The notes under the pieces: model-generated | Told to the model about the DNA's origin: nothing | What the model saw: the letters and a program-made list of their open reading frames with translations, nothing else | The model's database searches: none | Shown: one piece after another, positions 7,335 to 15,487 of the stretch | Position numbering within the stretch: position 1 is the first letter of the stretch | How the letters are laid out: every line of letters begins with the position of its first letter | NCBI GenBank assembly: GCA_029256085.1 | Contig: JAQSYP010000011.1 | Span: forward strand, 1-64,000 | Source of the DNA: Caryophanales bacterium | Lineage (GTDB): Bacteria > Bacillota > Bacilli > CAJFEE01 | Reading direction: 5' to 3' | DNA: 64,000 nt | Made by a program: the position numbers and the translations under genes

Positions 7335-8761
7335 GTCTACTAAAAAGAATTCATGGGGTATCAAATCTTAATGAACAAACTACAAATATTCCTAAAGAAG
7401 AAGAGGAAGTTTTTGAAAGTAAGTCCCCTCCTAAGAAAGATATAATAAATGTTTTTCGGGAAAATCGATCAAGTGACAAAAGTAACCGAAAGAAAACACT
7501 AGATAAACATCAGGAATTAAAGGCTATTCTTCATAAAAAAATCCTTAATGAGATAAAAAATAATCAAGAAGTCGAAGAAATAATTCCAAAGATTGATGGA
7601 ATGGCTATTGAAATAATTAAAGAAGATGAGACATTTCGAGGGAAAATTGAAAGAAAAAAAGTAGTCGATGAGTTAATAAATGACTTAACTGGATTTGGAC
7701 CAATAAATCCGTTGCTTTTGGATGAAGATGTGTCTGAAGTGATGGTTAATGGACCAAGGCACGTATATTGTGAGCGTAAAGGTAAGATAGAGTTAACTTC
7801 AATTACATTCCGTGATGATGAACACGTGATGAGCGTAATTGAAAAAATTGTTTCGCCTTTAGGTAGAAGAATAGATGAAAGTAGCCCGATGGTTGATGCT
7901 AGATTGCCAGACGGTTCTCGTGTTAATGCAATAATCCCACCACTAGCATTAAATGGACCTGTAATTACAATTAGAAAGTTTGCTAAAGATGCGTTAACAA
8001 TTGATAATCTAGTAGAGTTTGGTACTTTAAGTAAAGAGATGGCAATTTTCCTAGAAGCTTGCGTTAAGGCCCGACTAAATATATTTGTAAGTGGTGGTAC
8101 AGGTTCTGGGAAAACTACAACGCTAAATGTTTTATCAAATTTTATACCTAATGATGAGAGAATTGTAACGATTGAAGATGCAGCTGAACTTCAGCTTGTT
8201 CAAGAGCATGTTGTTTCGTTAGAATCTAGACCACCTAATATTGAAGGTAAAGGACAAATATCAATACGGGATTTAGTTAGAAACTCACTAAGAATGAGGC
8301 CCGATAGAATTGTAATTGGTGAAGTCCGTGGTGCAGAGGCACTTGATATGCTTCAGGCGATGAACACAGGTCATGATGGTTCACTTGCTACAGGCCATTC
8401 AAATAGTCCAAGGGATATGTTATCGAGACTTGAAACAATGGTGTTGTTAGCAGGAGTGGAATTACCTGTTAAGGCTATTAGGGAGCAAATTTCAGGCGCT
8501 ATAGACGTTATAATTCAACAATCACGCCTTAAAGATGGATCAAGAAAAATCGTAAACATAACTGAAGTTCAAGGTCTTGAAGGCGATGTTATAATTTTAC
8601 AAGATATATTTAGCTATCAGCAAACGGGAGTAAATGAAGATGGTAAGATAATTGGAAAATTGAACCCAACAGGAGTAAGACCAAAGTTTTATGAACAATT
8701 GGAAACTTCTGGGATATTTATACCCGCTAGTGTTTTTATAGAAGGAGATGACTGGTCATGA
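7331..8761 (+). CDS. cpaF: Tad pilus secretion ATPase CpaF/TadA
   Basis: A 476-residue type II/IV secretion ATPase of the CpaF branch, the motor for Flp pilus assembly. After a charged N-terminal stretch of about 120 residues comes VMVNGPRHVYCERKGKIELT (N-domain), RIDESSPMVDARLPDGSRVNAI, Walker A GGTGSGKTT (about residues 255-263), the Asp box TIEDAAELQL, Walker B region RPDRIVIGEVRG and the His box TGHDGSLATGHS. All are intact. It overlaps cpaE and tadB by four bases each, so translation is tightly coupled. Confidence 0.95.
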   Translation: MSLLKRIHGVSNLNEQTTNIPKEEEEVFESKSPPKKDIINVFRENRSSDKSNRKKTLDKHQELKAILHKKILNEIKNNQEVEEIIPKIDGMAIEIIKEDETFRGKIERKKVVDELINDLTGFGPINPLLLDEDVSEVMVNGPRHVYCERKGKIELTSITFRDDEHVMSVIEKIVSPLGRRIDESSPMVDARLPDGSRVNAIIPPLALNGPVITIRKFAKDALTIDNLVEFGTLSKEMAIFLEACVKARLNIFVSGGTGSGKTTTLNVLSNFIPNDERIVTIEDAAELQLVQEHVVSLESRPPNIEGKGQISIRDLVRNSLRMRPDRIVIGEVRGAEALDMLQAMNTGHDGSLATGHSNSPRDMLSRLETMVLLAGVELPVKAIREQISGAIDVIIQQSRLKDGSRKIVNITEVQGLEGDVIILQDIFSYQQTGVNEDGKIIGKLNPTGVRPKFYEQLETSGIFIPASVFIEGDDWS

Positions 8762-9720
8762 TTTGGTGGCTATTAGTTTTAGTTTTATTTTCTTCCTTCT
8801 TGTTATTTACTGCGGTTTTCCAATTAATATTTTTATCCGATAAAAGGATGAAAAATCGATTAAAAAAATATCTTGATCAAAATGAGAAAAAAGGCTTTAA
8901 TCCTAAAAAATTTAACATGTTAGTACAGATGCAATTAACAACTAGCAAGATTAAAAGTAATGTTCTTTCTAAAGATAAAAATACAAAGTTAGAAACAAAC
9001 TTAAATAGAGCAGGAGTCCCATTAAAACCAGAAGAGTACGTATTGCTACAATGGATGTCAACAGCAATGTGTGGTGGATTACTTTATATAATAGCTGGTA
9101 ATGTCATATTTATTGTTATTGGTAATATTATAGGGTTTTTAGTACCTGGTTGGTATATAAAGAAAAAAGAACGTAAACGGGTAAATAAGTTTAATGAGGC
9201 ATTACCAGATATGATTTCGACTATAGTTGGAGCTCTAAGAGCGGGTTTTAGCTTTCCACAAGCTTTAAAAACAGTTGTCGACGAGTCACAGTCGCCTATT
9301 AAAGAAGAAATAGAGACAGTACTTAGAGAAATGCAATATGGTGGGAGTATGGAAGAATCACTTCAGGGACTATACGAAAGAATGCCAAGTGAGGATCTTG
9401 ATTTGATGATACAAGCTATTTTAATTCAAAGGCAAGTAGGTGGAAATCTTGCAACTGTATTAGAAAGTATTGTAGATACGATTCGTGATCGTACTAAAAT
9501 TCAAAGACAAATCAGAACTCTTACTGCACAAGGAAGATTATCTGGGATAGTAATTGGATTACTTCCAATAATATTATCATTTGTTCTATATATAATTGAG
9601 CCAGAGTACATTGGAACACTTTTTACACATCCAATTGGGATGGGGTTAATTGCTTTCGGTGTTTTTTCCGGAAGTGTAGGATTCATACTAATTAGAAAAA
9701 TGACAACGATAGAGGTGTAG
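8758..9720 (+). CDS. tadB: TadB inner membrane platform protein
   Basis: A 320-residue membrane protein with a T2SSF domain (NKFNEALPDMISTIVGALRAGFSFPQALKTVVDE, about residues 142-175) and hydrophobic segments at residues 1-24, about 98-130 and 265-318. With TadC it forms the membrane platform driven by the CpaF motor. It overlaps cpaF by ATGA and is followed two bases later by tadC. Confidence 0.92.
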   Translation: MIWWLLVLVLFSSFLLFTAVFQLIFLSDKRMKNRLKKYLDQNEKKGFNPKKFNMLVQMQLTTSKIKSNVLSKDKNTKLETNLNRAGVPLKPEEYVLLQWMSTAMCGGLLYIIAGNVIFIVIGNIIGFLVPGWYIKKKERKRVNKFNEALPDMISTIVGALRAGFSFPQALKTVVDESQSPIKEEIETVLREMQYGGSMEESLQGLYERMPSEDLDLMIQAILIQRQVGGNLATVLESIVDTIRDRTKIQRQIRTLTAQGRLSGIVIGLLPIILSFVLYIIEPEYIGTLFTHPIGMGLIAFGVFSGSVGFILIRKMTTIEV

Positions 9721-9722
9721 CA

Positions 9723-10658
9723 ATGCTATATATTTCTTTCTTTTGTAGCGTTACTTTATTGTTATATAGTCTATTCGGGCTAAAATATGAAAAGAAGAAG
9801 AAGCTTAAATCTAGAATTTCAAATGTGTTTGATGCTGTAGCTGCCGATCCGCCATCTAGTATTGAAGAGGTTAATTCTAATAACCAATCTAAAAAAATAT
9901 ATAAAAGGTTGTTCAAATTTATAGTTGACCAACTAAAAAGAATCTTTAGCCGTAAACTAAATGATGAAAAAGAAGTAAAACTAGAATATAAACTATTAAG
10001 AGCGGGTAGCCCATTAGGAATGACAACGGTTGATTTTCGCCTAATCCAAATTGCTATGTTTATTATCGTACCATTTATTTCAATTGGATATGGATTAGTT
10101 TTGCAACTCAGATTAGGAATACTGATTCTATTAGGATTATTCGGTATAGCACTAGCTTCCTATTTGCCACATTATTATTTAAATAAAAAAATGAAGTATA
10201 GGAACAAGTTAGCATTAAGAGAATTACCTGACTTCTTAGATTTGTTAACCGTAAGTCTTGAGGCAGGTTTAGGATTTGATTCTGCAATAAGTAAGGTAGT
10301 TTCTAAGAAAGACGGAGTATTAAACCAAGAGTTTCGTAGATGTCTAGAGGAAATCCGTCTAGGTAAGACACGTCGAGAAGCTATGAGTGGTATTCGAAAT
10401 AGATTAACTTTAGATGAAGTTAAGTCATTTATAGGAAGCATAATTCAAGCTGAAAAGCTAGGTATTGGAATGGTTCAAGTACTAAGGGTACAATCAGTAG
10501 AAGTAAGAGAACAAAGGAAGCAGCGTGCTGAGGAAGAGGCTATGAAGGCCCCAATTAAAATGTTATTTCCACTAGTTTTATTTATTTTTCCAAGCCTATT
10601 TATCGTGCTTCTAGGACCTGCCGTAATTAATTTTATTGAAACCTTATCAAAACAGTGA
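9723..10658 (+). CDS. tadC: TadC inner membrane platform protein
   Basis: A 311-residue paralogue of TadB. A T2SSF core is visible around residues 155-270 (LRELPDFLDLLTVSLEAGLGFDSAISKVV), with hydrophobic segments near residues 1-17, 105-150 and 275-305. It is the last gene of the Tad operon. It starts two bases after tadB and is followed by the terminator at 10662-10691. Confidence 0.92.
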   Translation: MLYISFFCSVTLLLYSLFGLKYEKKKKLKSRISNVFDAVAADPPSSIEEVNSNNQSKKIYKRLFKFIVDQLKRIFSRKLNDEKEVKLEYKLLRAGSPLGMTTVDFRLIQIAMFIIVPFISIGYGLVLQLRLGILILLGLFGIALASYLPHYYLNKKMKYRNKLALRELPDFLDLLTVSLEAGLGFDSAISKVVSKKDGVLNQEFRRCLEEIRLGKTRREAMSGIRNRLTLDEVKSFIGSIIQAEKLGIGMVQVLRVQSVEVREQRKQRAEEEAMKAPIKMLFPLVLFIFPSLFIVLLGPAVINFIETLSKQ

Positions 10659-10661
10659 AGT

Positions 10662-10691
10662 AATCGGGTGAAAAATCACTCGATTTTTTTT
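10662..10691 (+). terminator. Terminator of the Tad operon
   Basis: ATCGGGTGA and TCACTCGAT pair across AAAA and are followed by seven to eight T. Confidence 0.88.
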
Positions 10692-10758
10692 GTCTTAGCT
10701 TCAAAACTAAAGGCTACTGCATACCTTAAAATAAAAATGCAAGGTGTGTGCATAAATT

Positions 10759-11835
10759 ATGAATGAAGTAGACGTTAGCCTTCCTAAGGATACAGGGATT
10801 CATAAAGAATCTAACATTGAGTGGTGGTATAATTTCGCGTTTCTAACTGGGGATAAGGGTGGTCGCTATGCCACAATGGCATCATTTTTCCAAGTTGGAG
10901 AACCACAGTTTAATAAAGGGAATTACTTAATTTATAGTCTGATTGACTTGAATAAAAAAACACAAAACAACTTTTCACTATACGATTCAAAGCTTAAATG
11001 GAATATGCTTATAATCTACTTACCTTTTTATTTATTACTAAACTCAAACAATAAAAAAATGAAAAATTTATTCAAAGAACTATTGTCAGGTAAAACACCT
11101 TATCCGCATAAGCGGCTTAGTAATGCAAAGGTAAGTAGTAAACCAACTACGATAAAGTATGGTGATAATGTATTAAGTTTTCTTGGAGAAAAAGAGGATA
11201 GTTTTGAAATGCATTTATTAGATAATTTTATTGACATTAACTTGGAATTTGCACCTTGTAAGCCAATTTCCCTAATCGGTGGTGATGGCAAACCTGATGA
11301 TTTATTTTACTACTCATTTACTAATAACCTTGTTAAAGGTCAAATTAGAACTGAGCAGGGGATTGAGAATGTAAAAGGGAAGGGTTGGTTCGATCATCAA
11401 TGGGGCCGAGATAAGGGCATCGCAACTGGGATTGGGTGGAACTGGTTTGGAATTCAGTTAGAAGATGGTAGGGAATTACTATTAAATGAAAAGCATTATA
11501 GCGGTTCAAAAAAGTTTGCTCAAATGGGAAATTTAATAGATGTTGACGGCATTGTAACGGTAACAAGAGATGTAATATTTCAAGAAATTAAATATTGGCA
11601 TAGTATAAATACGAAAACTAAATACCCAGTCGAGTGGAAAATTACAATTCCGGAATTCTCAATTGAACTATACGTTACTCCGGTTTTTTCGAAACAGGAG
11701 ATGCCGGTGTTAGGGCCACTTCAAGCAATTTGGGAAGGGGCGTGTACGGTTACTGGGCACGAATTGTTACCTGTGGGAATAAGAAAACCTTTAAACGGTC
11801 ATGCATTTATGGAATTAGTAGGCTATGCTCTATAA
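10759..11835 (+). CDS. Lipocalin-like protein of the AttH/CrtC superfamily
   Basis: A 358-residue protein. Two landmarks suggest the AttH/CrtC (carotenoid 1,2-hydratase-like) double-lipocalin fold: NIEWWYNFAFLTG near residues 18-30, matching the family's EWWY motif, and GKGWFDHQWG near residues 208-217, matching its G-x-W-x-D-H-x-W-G motif. There is no signal peptide. The substrate is unknown, and no carotenoid genes are nearby. The ribosome binding site (AAGGTG, 12 bp upstream) is weakly placed, and no in-frame alternative looks better. It is a single-gene unit ending at a bidirectional terminator. Confidence 0.7.
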   Translation: MNEVDVSLPKDTGIHKESNIEWWYNFAFLTGDKGGRYATMASFFQVGEPQFNKGNYLIYSLIDLNKKTQNNFSLYDSKLKWNMLIIYLPFYLLLNSNNKKMKNLFKELLSGKTPYPHKRLSNAKVSSKPTTIKYGDNVLSFLGEKEDSFEMHLLDNFIDINLEFAPCKPISLIGGDGKPDDLFYYSFTNNLVKGQIRTEQGIENVKGKGWFDHQWGRDKGIATGIGWNWFGIQLEDGRELLLNEKHYSGSKKFAQMGNLIDVDGIVTVTRDVIFQEIKYWHSINTKTKYPVEWKITIPEFSIELYVTPVFSKQEMPVLGPLQAIWEGACTVTGHELLPVGIRKPLNGHAFMELVGYAL

Positions 11836-11845
11836 AATAATTTAG

Positions 11846-11880
11846 AAAGCACTTTTAATGATTATTATTAAAAGTGCTTT
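11846..11880. terminator. Bidirectional terminator
   Basis: AAAGCACTTTTAAT and ATTAAAAGTGCTTT pair around a short loop between two convergent genes. Confidence 0.85.
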
Positions 11881-11884
11881 AGCT

Positions 11885-13093
11885 TTACGTACGGTTATAT
11901 AGACTGTAAGCGTAGTTAGATTTATTTGAAATAACATCTCTTAAAATTTTTGCAAGGAGATTACTGTATACAAGACCATTGTCACCATATGAAAATAAAA
12001 AATACCAATTAGGAAACTCATCGTATTGTTTTAACATTGGCAACCCATCATGCGTTCCCCCAAAAAAGGCTGCCACATAAAAATCTGGCTGAACTTTTAT
12101 ATTGGGGAATAATTTGTTAAATTCATTAATTAAAAATTCTTTTTTACTAATAACTTTAGAATTACGGTCTTCTTCATTTGTTATATTTTCATCTAAACCA
12201 CCAATAATAATTCGATTATCACTTGTAGTCCTCATATAAATATAAGGTCGCGCTGTTTCCCATATTAATGTTCGCTTATACCAATTCTTAAAATCATCAA
12301 CTGGATTTGTAACAACAGTATAAGAACTAGATAGTACACAATTTTTTTCGACTTTAATTTCTAGGGTTTCATAACCAGCAGCAGCTATAACAAATCGGGT
12401 GTTTATAGAATGCCCGTTTTTTGTATATATTGTTGTTGAATCCTTCTTAACTAATTTTCCATTAACACTCGTATGTTCAAATATACGAACTCCATTTTTT
12501 GAAGCTTTCTCAAACAGTCCATGAGTATATTTAAATGGATTGATTTCCGCATCATCAGATAAATAAAGAGCCAAATCCTTTTTAAAATTATATTTTTCAT
12601 AAATTTGATCTTTATTAAGTAATTCAGCCTTAAAGTTATGACTTTTTAAATAACTAAAATCTTTTTTTATATTACTTACTCCTTCTACATCACTTGCATA
12701 ATAGAGAGTATCTCTAAGCTTGAATTCGCAGTCATAATCAATTGTACTTGATGTTTTTTCTATGTCTTTTATAGACTGCTCACATAATTTTGTATGTAAT
12801 ATTGCTTTTTCTTCTCCAAAACTGTTAACTAATTCGTGCAGCATCTTATCCCCTAAGTATTGAATAAGTGCAGTATTAACAGAGGTGCTACTATTAGCTA
12901 TTTTTCCCTTGTCTACAACGACAACTTTTAAACCAATATTACTTAAATAGTTTGCGCACATTGCCCCAGAACTTCCACCACCAATAATTAGTACATCACA
13001 TTTGATATCTTCTTCTAATGAAGGATACGATGGAGGATTAGTTAGTGTTGTGGGCCAATAAATTTTTCCGCTTAATAAATTCACAGGAGACAC
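11885..13093 (-). CDS. FAD-dependent oxidoreductase (DAO family)
   Basis: A 402-residue flavoprotein of the D-amino-acid oxidase-like (DadA/PuuB) family. The Rossmann FAD motif CDVLIIGGGSSGAMCANYL (about residues 32-50) is followed by VVVVDKG, with the second FAD region RFVIAAAGYETLE around residues 228-240. The C-terminus has FFGGTHDGLPMLKQYDEFPN and SYGDNGLVYSNLLAKIL, typical of the family. It likely oxidises an amine or amino acid, but the substrate is not evident. It is monocistronic and convergent with the AttH-like gene. Confidence 0.87.
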   Translation of the reverse strand: MSPVNLLSGKIYWPTTLTNPPSYPSLEEDIKCDVLIIGGGSSGAMCANYLSNIGLKVVVVDKGKIANSSTSVNTALIQYLGDKMLHELVNSFGEEKAILHTKLCEQSIKDIEKTSSTIDYDCEFKLRDTLYYASDVEGVSNIKKDFSYLKSHNFKAELLNKDQIYEKYNFKKDLALYLSDDAEINPFKYTHGLFEKASKNGVRIFEHTSVNGKLVKKDSTTIYTKNGHSINTRFVIAAAGYETLEIKVEKNCVLSSSYTVVTNPVDDFKNWYKRTLIWETARPYIYMRTTSDNRIIIGGLDENITNEEDRNSKVISKKEFLINEFNKLFPNIKVQPDFYVAAFFGGTHDGLPMLKQYDEFPNWYFLFSYGDNGLVYSNLLAKILRDVISNKSNYAYSLYNRT

Positions 13094-13268
13094 CCCTAAT
13101 GTAGTAAATAATTAAATATTATTTCCAATTTATATTGTAAAATTCAAATTATGATTATCTAAAGAATAATATCCTAGGGTTGTTCCCCAATCATTAACAA
13201 ACATAATATTTTTATATCTTAGTAATACCAGTTAAAATATAAGCAAATAATTTATATAAGGTGGCACT

Positions 13269-13928
13269 ATGAAGCAAGCTGAAAAACAATTTCCATTCTT
13301 AACAACAATTTCAGAAGATGATCTAAAACAAATACATTGGTTATTAGTTAAAAAAGGAGATTCTCTTTTTTTAGATGGAGAAGACTGCAATTATGCAGCG
13401 TTTTTATATGAAGGTGAGGTTAAGGTTAGTAAGACTGGTGTTAACGGTCGGGAAGTAAATTTATACAGAATACAACCTGGTGAAGCTTGTATATTAACAA
13501 TTACTAGTTCACTTTCAGGTCAACCTTATCCGGCTGAAGCATATACAGAAGCAGATTCGAAATTATTTTTAGTTGAAAAACAGTTGCTCAAAAGGTGGTT
13601 GAGCCAAGAAGTATTATTGCAGAATCAAATTTATGACCATATGGCCTCAAGATTTATTACGATGATGTCACTGTTTGATAGTCTCATTTTTAGTAAAATT
13701 GAACATAGAATAATAGATTTTCTTCTACAGAATTTAAACGAAAATGATTCGGTTTATCAAATAACACATGAGGAAATGGCAGTTGAGTTAGGTACGGCAA
13801 GAGAAGTTATTAGTAGAACATTGAAACAATTTGAGAATAAAAAACTGATAAAGTTGGCAAGAGGTAAAATAATAATGCTCGATCGTGATAGATTTGAGCT
13901 AGAATTTGACAATAATGTGACAGTGTGA
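13269..13928 (+). CDS. Crp/Fnr-family transcriptional regulator
   Basis: 219 residues: an N-terminal cyclic-nucleotide-binding-like domain (KKGDSLFLDGEDCNYAAFLYEGEVKVSKTG) and a C-terminal winged helix with ITHEEMAVELGTAREVISRTLKQFENKKLI (about residues 163-195), typical Crp/Fnr recognition residues. It lacks the cysteine cluster of oxygen-sensing Fnr, so the signal is unknown. The ribosome binding site is AAGGTGG. It precedes a DUF2892 gene by 76 bp, and a GTGAC-TTT-GTCAC palindrome at its stop codon could be an operator. Confidence 0.9.
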   Translation: MKQAEKQFPFLTTISEDDLKQIHWLLVKKGDSLFLDGEDCNYAAFLYEGEVKVSKTGVNGREVNLYRIQPGEACILTITSSLSGQPYPAEAYTEADSKLFLVEKQLLKRWLSQEVLLQNQIYDHMASRFITMMSLFDSLIFSKIEHRIIDFLLQNLNENDSVYQITHEEMAVELGTAREVISRTLKQFENKKLIKLARGKIIMLDRDRFELEFDNNVTV

Positions 13929-14004
13929 CTTTGTCACTGATTGAAATTCGATTATCTCCTATGATTCTAATAAGCAAGTTAGTTTAATTATAGGAGGTTT
14001 TATT

Positions 14005-14193
14005 ATGAATACAAATGTAGGTAACATAGACCGCATAATTAGGATTGTTACAGGGATTTTTTTATTAGGATTATTTTTCTTAGAAGGAAATATTAAGTAT
14101 TTTGGTGCTGTAGGAATAGTACTTATTCTTACAAGTTTTATACGCTTTTGTCCCCTGTATACTCTTTTTGGAATTAAAACATGTAAAAGATGA
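14005..14193 (+). CDS. DUF2892 small membrane protein (YgaP transmembrane-like)
   Basis: A 62-residue protein with two hydrophobic segments (about residues 13-28 and 32-47) and the family's opening NVGNIDRIIRIVTG and closing CPLYTLFGIKTCKR. This domain also forms the membrane part of YgaP rhodaneses, but no rhodanese is attached here. The ribosome binding site is TAGGAGG. It is probably controlled with or by the adjacent Crp/Fnr regulator. Function is unknown. Confidence 0.88.
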   Translation: MNTNVGNIDRIIRIVTGIFLLGLFFLEGNIKYFGAVGIVLILTSFIRFCPLYTLFGIKTCKR

Positions 14194-14205
14194 TAATTAA
14201 CATTT

Positions 14206-14232
14206 AAGAGCGGATATAACCGCTCTTTTTTT
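14206..14232 (+). terminator. Terminator after the DUF2892 gene
   Basis: AAGAGCGG and CCGCTCTT pair across ATATAA, followed by a T run. Confidence 0.88.
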
Positions 14233-14345
14233 AGCTAATAGGAAAGTATAAACTTTTGACTAGTTCATACTTTCCTAACGCATAAGTGCAACTACGGCTC
14301 TGCCGTCGCCCTTAAGGCTCGGCAATCGCCGAGTTTTCTTTAATA
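14233..14345. repeat. Interspersed intergenic repeat, copy 1
   Basis: About 112 bp, nearly identical to 57601-57693. It opens with AGCTAATAGGAAAGTATAAA and ends in GAGTTTTCTTTAATAT. It contains a perfect 9-bp hairpin stem GGAAAGTAT / ATACTTTCC (14241-14275). Relative to copy 2 it has about 20 extra bases (CTTAAGGCTCGGCAATCGCC). Both copies start directly after the T tract of a terminator. Confidence 0.85.
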
Positions 14346-14364
14346 TGATGATGTTTCGACAATG

Positions 14365-14448
14365 CGGTGCAAAAATATCTAATTACGGTGCATTTTTAGA
14401 TAAAAGCGGTGCAAAAATATTTATTTACGGTGCAATCACAAATAAGCA
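14365..14448. repeat. 21-bp tandem repeat, four units
   Basis: CGGTGCA heads occur at 14365, 14386, 14407 and 14428, exactly 21 bp apart. Units 1 and 3 continue with AAAAATAT and are the most alike. The array lies in a gene-free stretch before the DUF2935 gene. Confidence 0.85.
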
Positions 14449-14546
14449 AACTAATAAACTTTCTACCTTATCCTAAGGTTATAGTACAGCCCACATCGTT
14501 CATATATTAGCGTGGGTATTTACTATTTTTGAGATGGGGGAGAAAA

Positions 14547-15341
14547 ATGAACGGTGATTTTGTAACATTATCTCTTAAGGAAATAAGGTTTTGGTCTAGA
14601 ATTATGAAGGAACACCTTTTATTTTTAAAACTAGGTTTTACAGTAAATGATACGGAGTTAGTAAAAGAAGCAGATAGTCTATACAGCGTTTTTGCAAAAT
14701 TGGAAGAACAGGCAAATGCTTTGCCAAATAATTCTGATGCAACACAAATAAGAAATTTTAATAGCGCAGTTGCCGAGAGAGTTGCTGAAGTTTGGAGTTT
14801 TAAGAGGAAAATATTAGGCTTAGCTTTAACCTGTCAAATTAGAGGAAATAATTATCCATTACTAATCGATCACGTAAGTAGAGAAGCAGCATACTTCTAT
14901 AATCGCCTTATGCAACTGAATGCAGGCCAGTTAGATCCGCTTCCTGATGCAATTATAAATGAGAACTGTTTCTTTTTAAGAATTATGGCTGATCATGCTA
15001 AGTTTATAACGCATTTATTAGACCCATCAGAAAGAAAGTTTATAGACATGGCTAGAGAATTTAAGCACGATTTTGATCAATTATTATTTCAAGCTCAAGA
15101 CTTGGAGTCTATGAGCCCACAATCACAAACAAAACCTTTACTATCTCAGTTTTTAGATCAGAATAAAGTATCTGTTGCATCTCTTAGGGATTTCAAGAAA
15201 ACTTCTCGTGATTTAATAGCAGCGTGCAGAGTTAAGAGTAATATTCACCCATTATTAGCCGATCACACACTAAGAGAAGCAGAATGGTTCTTAAATATTA
15301 TTGATAGCTTTGAAAGACAGCTACTCACTCAACAATTATAA
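14547..15341 (+). CDS. DUF2935 domain protein
   Basis: About 264 residues, all-helical, built from two copies of a DUF2935 repeat. The first starts at LKEIRFWSRIMKEHLLFLKL and the second at NENCFFLRIMADHAKFITHLLDPSE. Each is followed by a R-x-N-x-H/Y-P-L-L-x-D-H motif (RGNNYPLLIDHVSREAAYF; KSNIHPLLADHTLREAEWF). The conserved His and Glu residues suggest metal or cofactor binding, but no function is established. I start it at ATG 14547 behind GGGGGAG; an in-frame TTG at 14529 lies upstream of that site. It is monocistronic. Confidence 0.87.
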   Translation: MNGDFVTLSLKEIRFWSRIMKEHLLFLKLGFTVNDTELVKEADSLYSVFAKLEEQANALPNNSDATQIRNFNSAVAERVAEVWSFKRKILGLALTCQIRGNNYPLLIDHVSREAAYFYNRLMQLNAGQLDPLPDAIINENCFFLRIMADHAKFITHLLDPSERKFIDMAREFKHDFDQLLFQAQDLESMSPQSQTKPLLSQFLDQNKVSVASLRDFKKTSRDLIAACRVKSNIHPLLADHTLREAEWFLNIIDSFERQLLTQQL

Positions 15342-15349
15342 AATATTAA

Positions 15350-15373
15350 AAAAACTCCTTTTAGGGGTTTTTT
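15350..15373 (+). terminator. Terminator after the DUF2935 gene
   Basis: AAAACTCC and GGGGTTTT pair around TTTTA and end in a T run. Confidence 0.8.
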
Positions 15374-15381
15374 AATTTCGA

Positions 15382-15446
15382 TTGACATTAGTTGCTTTTT
15401 TATGGTATTAAATTATTGATTAGCACTCATAATGATAGAGTGCTAA
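15382..15446 (+). promoter_or_regulatory. htpG promoter with CIRCE (HrcA) operator
   Basis: A -35 TTGACA at 15382-15387 and a -10 TATTAA near 15406-15411 are followed by a perfect CIRCE element, TTAGCACTC-N9-GAGTGCTAA, at 15420-15446. CIRCE is the HrcA repressor site, usually found at groE and dnaK operons. Here it overlaps the transcription start region of htpG. Confidence 0.95.
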
Positions 15447-15487
15447 AAAGAAATAATCAGATGATTTACTGAAAGGAGAAATTTCAA

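Noticed and set aside
13941-13965. SigA promoter TTGAAA / TATGAT before the DUF2892 gene
   Set aside because: The spacer is only 13 bp, too short for a functional SigA promoter.
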